A DNA stretch of 57,279 nucleotides, taken from positions 1 through 57,279 of the IMG/VR virus record IMGVR_UViG_3300032265_001645; one strand, 5' to 3'. Shown piece after piece: positions 23,984 to 32,900 of the stretch (position 1 is the first letter of the stretch; each line of letters starts with the position of its first letter). The position numbers and the translations under genes are program-made. The notes beneath the pieces are model-generated. The model had not been told where the DNA came from. It saw nothing but the letters and a program-made list of their open reading frames with translations, and ran no database searches. Source of the stretch: a virus.

Positions 23984-24942
23984 TTTAAGATACCCCCTAG
24001 TTTTACACAGTGAACGGCGTGGTCAAGGCCCCATCTTATCGCATTTGTGCTCATATCTCCAATGTCTTTGGCCCCACTATCTGCGTAATTAAATGCCCAA
24101 AATTCTATTCCACGTTTTTTAGCCTCTACTTTAAAATCTTCTAACGCTTTATAGCCGGCGGGATCTATATTGGGGTTATCGAAAGCAATAATTAACTTAT
24201 CTGCTTTACGCATAAGGTCAAACTGAGCATCGCTGACGGTAGCTCCACAAAGAGCTACTCCTCCGCACTTAACTGCATCAAGTGGGGACTCTACAACAAT
24301 CATAGTTCCACCCTCCCAAGCGTCTATACCAAACAAAGACTTGGATTTTTTTAATCCTGTAGGTCGGTTCATAAAATGACGCTCTAATTGTCCTTTTTCT
24401 TGCCACCCCATTAAGTTTCCTGTTTCAGGCTCTCTTATTGGAAGAATCCAAGAATTTAAAGAAGTGGACCATTTTACCGAATATTTTTTACAAGCCTCAA
24501 CACTAACTTGACGTGCTTCTAAAGCCCACTCGGGAGGTTCTGTGAATACAGCTAAACGGGCTTCGCTCATTGGCACAACCGTAGGCAGTCTTATATATGA
24601 AGACCTAGATTCTTCCATTTGTTTAATAAGGTTTGGAAGATCTACATTTATACTGGAAGATAGCCACTCTTTTGCTGCGTCGTAATCAGACAGCCCGTAG
24701 TCTGTTTTAAAATCACGAAGATCACATATAAGACTAAGTAATGAGCCCTTATACCCACAAGAAAAACAGTTATGAACACCGGTATCCGCGTTTACCGACC
24801 AAGAAGGATTTATATCCTCTCTTCCGGTCCTCTCAACATGCATAGGACAATGTCCAGAGATTTCATGCCCATGTTCATAGGCATCAATACCAAGCTTTAC
24901 AAGTACTGTGTAAACCTCGTTATCCCTGAATGCAGCAGCCAT
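23980..24942 (-). CDS. DNA primase (CHC2 zinc finger + TOPRIM)
   Basis: 320 residues from ATG 24942 with AAGGA eight bases upstream; in-frame ATG 24957 and TTG 24963 are alternatives. A CHC2-type zinc finger at the N-terminus (HCPMH... NCFSCGYKG) is followed by a TOPRIM region with VVESPLDAVK and DKLIIAFDNPN. It makes RNA primers for the polymerase and DnaB helicase encoded nearby. Shorter than bacterial DnaG, as expected of phage primases, and lacking a clear helicase-binding domain. Confidence 0.85.
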   Translation of the reverse strand: MAAAFRDNEVYTVLVKLGIDAYEHGHEISGHCPMHVERTGREDINPSWSVNADTGVHNCFSCGYKGSLLSLICDLRDFKTDYGLSDYDAAKEWLSSSINVDLPNLIKQMEESRSSYIRLPTVVPMSEARLAVFTEPPEWALEARQVSVEACKKYSVKWSTSLNSWILPIREPETGNLMGWQEKGQLERHFMNRPTGLKKSKSLFGIDAWEGGTMIVVESPLDAVKCGGVALCGATVSDAQFDLMRKADKLIIAFDNPNIDPAGYKALEDFKVEAKKRGIEFWAFNYADSGAKDIGDMSTNAIRWGLDHAVHCVKLGGILK

Positions 24943-25189
24943 CACACTTTCCTTCATGCTCAAATTTAACTACGATATCTTTATTAGTTTCATCTGGATC
25001 TACGTGCCCAATACCATGAGAACATAAACGCTCCATCGCATATACAGTTGAGTTCCAAATCTGCGGCCAAGATCGCAAAGGATGATCACTACGATTGTGT
25101 AGAGTACAGGTAGTTCCTTTACATTTTCCAGGAACATGTGCGCGTGTAAAAACAACTTCTGAATGTTCTAACTGAGCTTTACCAATCAT
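24920..25189 (-). CDS. Small conserved-type phage protein, Cys/His-rich
   Basis: 89 residues with three Cys groups (KCKGTTC, RLCSHGIGHVDPDE and KCDGCC), which suggests zinc binding. The HGIGHVDPD segment resembles a motif common in small actinophage proteins of unknown role. It overlaps the primase start by 23 nt and its neighbour by 11 nt, so it is part of the replication operon. Confidence 0.65.
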   Translation of the reverse strand: MIGKAQLEHSEVVFTRAHVPGKCKGTTCTLHNRSDHPLRSWPQIWNSTVYAMERLCSHGIGHVDPDETNKDIVVKFEHEGKCDGCCIQG

Positions 25190-25394
25190 AATCGTCTTCT
25201 TCCTCTAAGGGTTCTAATGGTACATATCCTTCCGGCATATCTGCAAGTGTAGGGGCAGTTGCTATAGTTCCGCAAAGTGCGCACTCCATATCAAGAAAAT
25301 ACATAGCAACTTGATAGTCTTTAAAGATTGTTTGAACTCTCCACAACTCTGATCCACAAGGACAAACGTGAGTAGGTACTCCTCTAATGTCCAC
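25179..25394 (-). CDS. 71-residue zinc-ribbon protein
   Basis: CPCG near the N-terminus (11-14) and CALCG (38-42) form a zinc ribbon. The C-terminus is acidic (EPLEEEDDYDW). It overlaps both neighbours, lying between the WhiB gene and the small Cys/His protein. No recognised family; probably a protein- or nucleic-acid-binding adaptor. Confidence 0.7.
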   Translation of the reverse strand: MDIRGVPTHVCPCGSELWRVQTIFKDYQVAMYFLDMECALCGTIATAPTLADMPEGYVPLEPLEEEDDYDW

Positions 25395-25656
25395 TTTTTA
25401 CCTTTTTATTTCTTTGACTTCTGATACGACTGCGTTGACGTGGTGTTGTTCCCGCCCAAATACCGTCAAGCCAAGGTGTAGACACTGCATACTCAAGACA
25501 ACTCATAACTAGGGGACAGGCGTTACACATGTCTCTTGCGGCAATAAGCTTATTTTGATCCATGTATTCTTCTGGAAAAAAAAGATCTGAATTAGACTCG
25601 TTACAAAGCTGTGTGCCATTAAAAGGATAATCCTCGTACTCAAAATTAAGCTCCAT
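25384..25656 (-). CDS. WhiB-family Fe-S transcription regulator
   Basis: 90 residues from ATG 25656; the longer TTG start at 25698 would lie well inside the helicase gene. C18, then C44-x2-C47-x5-C53 (CNACPLVMSC), then GIWAG (65-69), and a basic tail with RSRIRSQRNKK: every canonical WhiB feature is present. Acts with host sigma factor on promoters. The second WhiB gene of the window, standing at the opposite end of the replication block from the first. Confidence 0.9.
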   Translation of the reverse strand: MELNFEYEDYPFNGTQLCNESNSDLFFPEEYMDQNKLIAARDMCNACPLVMSCLEYAVSTPWLDGIWAGTTPRQRSRIRSQRNKKVKSGH

Positions 25657-26866
25657 ATTCTTGGAATTTCCCCTCTTCCCAGTCCCAAAGAAGCTCAACT
25701 TCTGCTGGCCCCGTATTACGGCTTGCTACAATCTTTAATAATCTAGAACTATCGTCTTCTTCATCTTGACGTTGAAGAGCAAATATGACATCTGAATCCT
25801 GATGAAATGATGATGAAAACGCAATAGAGTCCGCAGTTATCTGTCCCCCACGTACCTTGCTGTTCAATACTTGTGTTGTCTGTACAACTGGAATATCAAA
25901 CTTTTGCGCTACACGCTTTAAAGATTGCGTAATGTTTCTTAAAGCAATAGGTGTTCCACGTTCTCCGGAGATCTCATCTGTCATCAGATAGACGCCATCT
26001 ACAAAAAGGATATTAGGACGAAGTTTCTCCATCTTAAGGGAAAGCTGTGAAACGCTGTATGCTGAAATAGACTCAGTCAAATAAAAGTGATGCATAGTCT
26101 CCATGTCAGTAAGCATCTTTTGATAGCGTGTTTCTTCAGCAGGTTTTAAACAACCTCGAACTAAACGATTATTTGAGATATGTGCTCGCATTGCGTCGTG
26201 TCGATGCTCTTGTTCTGTATTACTCATTTCAAAAGATTGAAAGGCTGGTACCCAGCCATCATTATGTACGTTAACAGCCATCTGCATAGCGAGAACTGAT
26301 TTACCGGTTTTAGGTGGAGCAATAATGGTAATCAATTGTCCCCCTTGTAACCCTGCGGTAGCTAGGTCCATAACTTGAAACCCTGTAGCCATACCTAATA
26401 AACCATTTGGTCGGGTTTTAACATTTAGGTAGGAGTTGTATCGCCCCATTGGTTGGTCTGTAAGGTCAATGTCTTCACTGAGAACAGCGCCTTCATCTAT
26501 AAGGGCCGCGTAACCTTTGCCCATAATAGAAATGGCAGAGTTATGATCACCAGACTCAATTGCAGAAGCGGCTTGCTGAATAACGTCAATTGATTTATTG
26601 CGTCGTCTAAATTCTACTAATTGATCTAAAAGGTAATCTATTGCATCTTCTACCGCAAGAAGTCGGTAGGTTGGGAAGTTATCCATAACAGTTGTTGCTG
26701 TAGGAACTTCTTGATATTTAGTCCAATGATCTTTTAGGAAACGCCAAACAGCTTGATTTGAATCATTTAAGAACCAGCTGTCTTCAACACCACGAGCTAA
26801 AAGGGGGGCAATATCTCGTGACCTAATAGCTCGGGAAAGTAGTCTTAGCTCATTGTCTGCCGCCAC
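25646..26866 (-). CDS. DnaB-like replicative DNA helicase
   Basis: About 406 residues from GTG 26866 behind GGGGGA; an in-frame TTG at 26878 lacks a site. An N-terminal helical domain (including DSWFLNDSNQAVWRFLKDHW) precedes the RecA-like motor: TGFQVMDLATAGLQGGQL, Walker A APPKTGKS, Walker B LFVDG, and a later QTTQV and SSSFHQDSD segment. The enzyme unwinds DNA at the phage fork, loaded by the DnaC-like protein encoded two genes upstream. Confidence 0.9.
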   Translation of the reverse strand: MAADNELRLLSRAIRSRDIAPLLARGVEDSWFLNDSNQAVWRFLKDHWTKYQEVPTATTVMDNFPTYRLLAVEDAIDYLLDQLVEFRRRNKSIDVIQQAASAIESGDHNSAISIMGKGYAALIDEGAVLSEDIDLTDQPMGRYNSYLNVKTRPNGLLGMATGFQVMDLATAGLQGGQLITIIAPPKTGKSVLAMQMAVNVHNDGWVPAFQSFEMSNTEQEHRHDAMRAHISNNRLVRGCLKPAEETRYQKMLTDMETMHHFYLTESISAYSVSQLSLKMEKLRPNILFVDGVYLMTDEISGERGTPIALRNITQSLKRVAQKFDIPVVQTTQVLNSKVRGGQITADSIAFSSSFHQDSDVIFALQRQDEEDDSSRLLKIVASRNTGPAEVELLWDWEEGKFQEYGA

Positions 26867-27275
26867 TGTATCCCCCAATATCTATATACTTAGAGCCCCA
26901 TCGAAGCGATCTACTTGGAATGTCTATAACATACACCACATCTGGTCTGTATGGCAATTCGCCAACAAGATCCGCAACTGTTGCATATCCGGTGTAATAG
27001 TTAAATGGATTTGTGCCCATATTATCTAAGTCCTCTTGTACTTCACGCATTTCTTTTCGCGTGTATCCAAAACCAGTTAGCTCCATTGAAAAAGGATTGT
27101 TATTAGACCAGCGCCAAAAAGATGCAAGAGATTGCCGGTTATAAGTAACTTCTTCTGTAGGAAGTTTTATTAGCCCGCCAAAAGAAGTTTTAATAATAGG
27201 TTTGCGATCAAGAATACAGTCCAAGGTAACAATAACTCTACTTGGAACTTCGTTTGAAATATCGCCCCCGCGCAT
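26850..27275 (-). CDS. Hypothetical 141-residue protein in the replication operon
   Basis: Begins MRGGDISNEVPSRVIVTLDCIL. The early strand VIVTLDCI and a late strand VVYVIDIPSR vaguely resemble the motif I and IV strands of a HAD fold, but no catalytic pair is clear. The middle is aromatic and Asn-rich. It overlaps the helicase gene by about 17 nt. Function unknown. Confidence 0.55.
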   Translation of the reverse strand: MRGGDISNEVPSRVIVTLDCILDRKPIIKTSFGGLIKLPTEEVTYNRQSLASFWRWSNNNPFSMELTGFGYTRKEMREVQEDLDNMGTNPFNYYTGYATVADLVGELPYRPDVVYVIDIPSRSLRWGSKYIDIGGYSGGRQ

Positions 27276-27278
27276 TTT

Positions 27279-27581
27279 CTAAAGCGCTAACGGTTTTCCA
27301 TATTTTAGGACTAGTTTCCTAAAAGCAGCATTTGACTTTTTTGCTTCGTCAAGTTCTGTCTCAGAGATATCTCCTGAAATAGGTATTGGGTATTCACCAT
27401 TCTTAATTTTAGAACGACACAAGTTTATGTGCCTACAGTTTTTTCGGCCAACGTAACCTTTACAAGTGCACATAAGCTCCGAGGCATGCGAGATCTGAAC
27501 CTCGCATACTTCATCCAGCGTTATAAAAAACTGGATTGTTTTCCAACCTAACATTTTTGTATCACTTGACTTTCTTGCCAC
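27279..27581 (-). CDS. SWIM-like zinc-finger protein
   Basis: 100 residues from GTG 27581, which follows GGGGGAT and overlaps the loader gene by 20 nt. CTCKGYVGRKNCRH shows C38-x-C40-x8-C49-x-H51, the SWIM zinc-finger pattern (CxCxnCxH), found in DNA-binding and recombination-associated proteins such as SWS1 and bacterial SNF2 partners. The C-terminus is helical and basic. A SNF2-type helicase is encoded about 4 kb downstream, so a link is conceivable. Confidence 0.6.
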   Translation of the reverse strand: MARKSSDTKMLGWKTIQFFITLDEVCEVQISHASELMCTCKGYVGRKNCRHINLCRSKIKNGEYPIPISGDISETELDEAKKSNAAFRKLVLKYGKPLAL

Positions 27582-28251
27582 GACGACGATCCCCCTTGTC
27601 AGATTCTATAACCAATGGTAGGAAAGCTTCATGGGCAAAGCTACCCATTGATTCTCCATACACGCTTCCCCAATCTTTTAACGGCACGTTTGTCGTTACA
27701 ATTGTTGGAAGACCTGAATTAAAACGTGAACGCAACAGCGCGTCAAATTGGTTTTCTGCCCAGTGATTTGCTGTGCGATATTCTTTACCTAAGTCGTCCA
27801 ACACAAACACCTGAACATTATCGACCTGCTTCTGTGAATCTCCAAAGAGAGCCTTCATATCGTCCGCTAATTCCTCGTTTGCCCAGGAATCCTTCTGTGT
27901 CCTAAGAAGCTTGGGGTAGTCCATAAAACGCCCTAAACGGACTGGGAGTGAAACGGCAGGGGTAAAGATCTCTACTGGAATAGTCCTAATTAGCTCCTGA
28001 AGGGCTACAGAGGCCAGAGTAGTCTTTCCGTGACCTGGTTCTCCTGCCAGCAGTACACCCCACCCGCTACGGGGCTCTCCAGGCCGATTTATGACCATCC
28101 CTTTTTTGACAAGTTCACACCAGTCCATGAGGGCTTCTTTTTCAGCTGAATCGTCGAGATCAGAGAACTCCATTCCAAGGGACTTGGACGGGACTCCGGA
28201 TCGAAGTAATTGATTACGTACACTTGGTCGCTCCCCCTCTAATCCGAACAC
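27562..28251 (-). CDS. DnaC-like AAA+ helicase loader
   Basis: 229 residues from GTG 28251. Walker A GEPGHGKTT (about 73-81), Walker B VFVLDDLG (about 150-157) and a sensor I TTN motif (about 189-191) give the DnaC/IstB-type AAA+ ATPase. The N-terminal segment RNQLLRSGVPSKSLGMEFSD is the usual lead-in of this family. It would load the DnaB-like helicase encoded two genes downstream. The C-terminus is basic (GDRRRGKKVK). Confidence 0.85.
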   Translation of the reverse strand: MFGLEGERPSVRNQLLRSGVPSKSLGMEFSDLDDSAEKEALMDWCELVKKGMVINRPGEPRSGWGVLLAGEPGHGKTTLASVALQELIRTIPVEIFTPAVSLPVRLGRFMDYPKLLRTQKDSWANEELADDMKALFGDSQKQVDNVQVFVLDDLGKEYRTANHWAENQFDALLRSRFNSGLPTIVTTNVPLKDWGSVYGESMGSFAHEAFLPLVIESDKGDRRRGKKVK

Positions 28252-28433
28252 TTATCGCACCGCTTTCTTGTGTCAACCTTATCAATGTCTACTTTAAACG
28301 TTGCGCCGCAAAAAAAACAAAGTACTTGAACTTTTTCAATTACTGTCTGTTCTTTATCATCATCCATTGCTCCGCAAATAGAACAAGTGACTTGACCATC
28401 CAAATCTTTTAGGAAATCGTGTTCGTGGGTCAT
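28239..28433 (-). CDS. Double zinc-ribbon small protein
   Basis: 64 residues from ATG 28433, with AGGG six bases upstream and an ATGA overlap with the preceding stop. Cys pairs CSIC, CFFC and CDKC form one or two zinc ribbons. It overlaps the start of the helicase-loader gene by 13 nt. Probably a nucleic-acid- or protein-binding partner of the replication proteins. Confidence 0.7.
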   Translation of the reverse strand: MTHEHDFLKDLDGQVTCSICGAMDDDKEQTVIEKVQVLCFFCGATFKVDIDKVDTRKRCDKCSD

Positions 28434-28600
28434 CTTAATCCCTTTTCCCATTCCACCACATAAAATGCAAATAAACCAATATCTATTGTCCCACCTAAGT
28501 AACTTGTCTCATCCTCAAGATAATCAAAGAAGTCATCGTCCATAACTACAATTGGCAAGTCAAAACCTTTAAGCAATACTCCTTTAAGCATTACGTCCAT
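28430..28600 (-). CDS. Small acidic hypothetical protein
   Basis: 56 residues from ATG 28600, chosen because a zinc-ribbon gene ends at 28608; a longer start at 28663 would overlap that gene by 56 bases. The product has MDVMLKGVLLKGFDLPIVV, an acidic turn DDDFFDYLED, and TIDIGLFAFYVVEW, likely a small beta-rich protein. Function unknown. Confidence 0.5.
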   Translation of the reverse strand: MDVMLKGVLLKGFDLPIVVMDDDFFDYLEDETSYLGGTIDIGLFAFYVVEWEKGLR

Positions 28601-28607
28601 TTTAAAT

Positions 28608-28742
28608 TCAACCACGTTTTTCCCTACACTCTCTACAAACTTTTTCAGGAATACTGTATACAATTAAGGTCTTGCAATCGGTTGCCCAATTGCCGCAATC
28701 ACTGCAATAGCCTTTTACATCTTTTACTTTTGTTGTGCTCAC
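28608..28742 (-). CDS. 44-residue zinc-ribbon protein
   Basis: GTG 28742 behind AAAGGA, sharing GTGA with the stop of the initiator gene. CSDC (13-16) and CREC (36-39), with an extra Cys at 23, form a zinc ribbon, followed by a basic C-terminus. The position and ribosome site are good, so it is very likely real. Confidence 0.75.
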   Translation of the reverse strand: MSTTKVKDVKGYCSDCGNWATDCKTLIVYSIPEKVCRECREKRG

Positions 28743-29695
28743 TTCTTTCCTTTCAACATCTCAAGCATTGCTGCTTGGTGCTCATCAAACTCATCATTAC
28801 GATACTCGACCGGTACAGATACCGCAAGTCCGTGAACTGTTGGGTAGTAGGCAATAAAACGTTGCCATAAAGGTGTTCCAATTCCAACGTCGTGGAAGTT
28901 ACGGGGATCTGCAAAAAACATCCGCATACCTTTTAGAACTGAAATTCTAGGAACACCCTGTCCATAAAGCTTATTGATCCATTTAATAAGACTAGTTCCG
29001 TTAACTTGACCTGGAGCAGTTATCTTCTTCTCATCAATGAGAGCATAGAACTCTGCCACGATATCTCCGGACTTCCACTCTTCTTCTGGCTTCTCGCCTC
29101 GTGAACGATTATCAGACTCAACCTTAGAAGCTTTGCGCTTGTACTTAACATTTAGCACAGCCTGTTTATCCACAACCTTACCGATACCGCCGACTACGTC
29201 GTCGTTAATCTGACCGCGCTTGGCTTTCTTCTTTGGCTGTGGTTTATCATCCAGCATTGACCAGGACATATCCAGCTCCTTCTTAGTTACGACGCCTTGC
29301 GCGTCGTAAAGACTTAAAGTACGTAGTACTTTAAGGCTTCCTTTACTATTATCTATAGTATTAGTATTGACCGAAACACCGACGTCGGAATTTCGGTCTT
29401 CGGTCCTAGGCAAGTATCCCCAGTTAAAGAGATCTACAAATTTCTTAGCCGGCTCAGTAAACTCCCAGTAAGGATTCCAGGTACCGTTGTCTAAGCGTTC
29501 GCGTTTGAAGGCTAGATATCCTGCTTCTTGCAGTTCATTCATGCCTTTACGAATTGCCCCACGACCTTCGGTGAGAAAGTTGCTCTCGTAGATTTCTTTG
29601 GCAGATAGGGGCCTACCAACAGTTGCTAGAACACCCCATACAGCTTTTGCTACAGCAGATAAAGAGGGGTTGGTTGTTGGAATTGGAAGTTCCAT
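28739..29695 (-). CDS. Winged-helix replication initiator (DnaD-like)
   Basis: 318 residues behind GAGGG. The N-terminal 90 residues form a winged helix (LSAVAKAVWGVLATVGRPLS, RGAIRKGMNELQEAGYLAFKRE). A charged linker with Lys-rich parts is followed by a C-terminal helical domain (VNGTSLIKWINKLYGQGV, KGMRMFFADPRNF) that recalls DnaD-type phage initiators. It begins the run of zinc-ribbon, DnaC and DnaB genes, an order typical of an origin-recognition operon. The origin may lie in or near this gene (inference). Confidence 0.65.
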   Translation of the reverse strand: MELPIPTTNPSLSAVAKAVWGVLATVGRPLSAKEIYESNFLTEGRGAIRKGMNELQEAGYLAFKRERLDNGTWNPYWEFTEPAKKFVDLFNWGYLPRTEDRNSDVGVSVNTNTIDNSKGSLKVLRTLSLYDAQGVVTKKELDMSWSMLDDKPQPKKKAKRGQINDDVVGGIGKVVDKQAVLNVKYKRKASKVESDNRSRGEKPEEEWKSGDIVAEFYALIDEKKITAPGQVNGTSLIKWINKLYGQGVPRISVLKGMRMFFADPRNFHDVGIGTPLWQRFIAYYPTVHGLAVSVPVEYRNDEFDEHQAAMLEMLKGKK

Positions 29696-29707
29696 ATGCC
29701 CTCTTTC

Positions 29708-29983
29708 TTAAAGTTTATCTACCCGCTTTGGGAGTCCGCGAAACTCACGAACTGAGATTCCGGTGAAAGTCTGCTCTACTAATAGGGACATTGTCAAACT
29801 GAGGAATGTCACCGCTAAAGAATATACTGGTAGGAATCGTAGACCACATCCTAGAAGTATGCAACTAGGCACGGCCAGGACTAGCGCCACCAATCCTCGC
29901 CACTTATTTAATGAAACAACTAAGCTCTCAATTGCAGTAAGAATAGCTGCAACAGCTAACGAGGATATAAAAAGCGTAGTCAT
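29708..29983 (-). CDS. Small multi-pass membrane protein
   Basis: 91 residues from ATG 29983 with GGAG upstream; a TTG/other start at 30007 lacks support. Three hydrophobic stretches (about 3-22, 32-48 and 52-72) come before a basic C-terminus. No family recognised. It lies between the tail module and the replication operon, so it may act early in infection, for example in superinfection exclusion (inference). Confidence 0.6.
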   Translation of the reverse strand: MTTLFISSLAVAAILTAIESLVVSLNKWRGLVALVLAVPSCILLGCGLRFLPVYSLAVTFLSLTMSLLVEQTFTGISVREFRGLPKRVDKL

Positions 29984-29990
29984 AGGACTC

Positions 29991-32900
29991 CTACTGTCTA
30001 AATACAACCCTATCCAGATGGAAGGCTTGTGAAGAGTTAAAGGTAGCAGGAGTAAAGCTTACTGTCAAAATTGCATAGGAGGCACCTTGGGTGGAGTAAG
30101 CAGGCATAACCAGGTTCATAAATGCCCAACGATCTGTGTTGGATATTGTTACAACCTTTTGTCGATAGGTGTCTGTTACGTTTGAATAGGCCCCTGTAAA
30201 TACAGTAGTGATATTGCTGTAGATATAGTTAGTGCCTACAAGACCATAATAAACTGGGATAACCGCCCCTCCAGCGCTGTAATAGTCAATACGAAGCTTA
30301 TAGGTGCCTAATGAGTTAGAGTTTGCTGGTCTTACTGCAATTGAGCTGTAATAACCATTTCCACCAAATACTGGGATCTGTGCGGTGGTGATCCCAAAAG
30401 TTTTATTTTGAGAGCTTCCAGCTGTTGTAATTAAGCAATACGCGGCGCCATGAGTTGCAAAATCCCCAGCAAGAGTTCCTTTAGAAACTACTCTATTTAA
30501 CGTAGAGCTTACACCTGTCCATGTCCCAAGATTTTTTTCAAAAGAAGCTGAGGGAATAAGCGATTTATCTAAATCAGGATAATCTAAAGTAGGGGTACCC
30601 GCCCTAACACACCAAGTAGATTCATGGGGCATAATAAGTGAAAGGGAATTTTTTAATCTAGACATCTTAACGCCATAATTAAAGATATAAGAGCTTTTAC
30701 CGCCATGATTACTCTTAATTTGAGCAGCATAAATATTTGTAGACGGGTTACTTGGATTTGATAAAGTTCCCACACCAGTAGCCGAAGGATTTACAAATTT
30801 TCCAGCAATACGCCCATATTCAGCTTGGGCGCCATCAATAAATACAACGCTAGTAGGAGCTAAAGTATAAGCAAATCCTGTTGGTGGAACTAAAGTTAGA
30901 GACAATGTAAATGAGGTTTCACCCTGTAAAAGTTGACGAACATCGTGAAGCCTAATCCACTGATATTGGTCGTGCTGAACTACTGCAGTTCTTGTTGATG
31001 TTGTTTTTCCAGAACCGTCAGTACCAATCGTATATGTACCCTCAGCACCACGAATATACGCAGATACAACCATATCTTCTCCACCAATAGCGGGGTAAGG
31101 AAGATAAATCGTAGTAGTTAACGTTATACCGGCAGAGCTAAAAGAGTTGTAAGAAACTTGCCCCATACTTGTTCCGTATCTAGGACCAAACACATCCGTA
31201 AATGTGACCAAACCATAGTTACCATCTTTAGTAACAACTCGACCACCACTAGCATTGGTTGTTGAGGAATTAATAGAGAACGTACCCCCAGTAACATTCC
31301 AGTTAGTGGTTGTTTCAAAGCTTGGATTTTGTACTAAGTTGTATACGTTCTTGGTTTCCCAAAAAGTATCATTAGAACTATAAAAATAATCCACTACAGG
31401 ATTGGTTGGGGCCGGGGCGCCATCTCCATCAAAAAATGGCTGGACAGTTGTGCTTGGTAAAAACTGTAAAGCATCAATCCACACAGTTGGTGGGAAGTTT
31501 GCCGCGTTTACGCCGGCGCCAGCCCAAGCGTCTGGGAAGTACAAGGACACCTTTGCCATAGGAGTTCCAGAATCACGAGTGTACTGTGGAGCAATTCCGG
31601 TTACGCTTACTCTGCGTAGTTGGGCAACATATTGTGGGGGCGTTCCAACAAGATATTGATCTACAACTATTGCTTGACCATTTGTTGCGGAAGTAAAGTT
31701 GACAGTAATAGGGGTTATAGTCTTTCCGTAATAAAGGTTTGCAAAGTCTGTTGGCGCAGCTTGACGCTGAACTGTAAATGTATCTGCAGTTGGGGTACTT
31801 GCAACAAAAGCTCCTACAAGGTTATAAGCTGCCGGAGTAAGGCCCGTAATAGTCACAGCTTCCCCCACAGACAAATTATGGCCTACAGATGTGTAGGTAA
31901 TTGTTGTTCCATTGGAGTTTTTAGAAGCGGATGTAATTGGATAAATTGTTGCTGGAGGATTTAAAAACGTACTGTCACCATCTACGTAGTAAGCCGTATT
32001 ATCGTAGTATTGACCGTTAACGTCAGTCAAAATACGGGTTTGTAAGTTTACAGATTCCCTGTTTGAGAATTCAATTCTAGGAATTGCTCGACCAAAATTT
32101 TGATATTCGCTAGAGACGTATCCGCTAAAGGTGTAGTTTTGCCCTGGATTTACGGGAAACCAATCAGAGGTTACATACGCGTTTCCTGCCCCAAGTACTG
32201 TAAGTTCACCAAGGCAAGAACCGTTAAAAATAGCCGTACTGTACACAGTTGGGTCTTGAGCAAATGAGCCATTAGGTGAAGCAGTCCAACCAGTAATGCC
32301 TTCTTCAAATGACGGGTTAGGAAGAAGGTTTTCACGTTCTCCTTGAAGGTACACTCTAACGCGGCGTGCGTCTTCAAATTCAAGGCTTAAAGATGCTTCT
32401 GCAAGTTGAAATAGATCAAATAAAATTGTTACAGCTGGTGATGTTTTTGTAACATTTAAACTTACTGTTGCAAAAACAGCGGTATCTGGGGCAATTTGCC
32501 CATTTCTTCCAGAATCAGATTTAGAGGTAAATTCAGCCCAGGTAGTGCTTATTGTTTGTGTTGAAGATACGGTATTAGAACTAATATAAATACCATTGCT
32601 GTCATACCATTTAAGCTGAACGCTTATTGATGCTCCAGTTGCTAAAGCTTTAATCCACCCAGTAAATAAGTATCTTGTTTTTCCTGTTACTGGAATGCCG
32701 TATAGATTTGCGGCAGAGGTGTTATCAGGTAAAGATGCGGTAGCTGTAAGCGTTGCCGATGGAATTAACCATGTTGCGTAGCCCAAAGCTCTATACGGGT
32801 ACACAGTGTCATAGAGATAGGGTACTGGTGGGGATTGCGGAGCTCCAATATCGGCCGCAGACGTTGCATAGCTTCTTGCGGTTAATGTTCCTGCGCTAAC

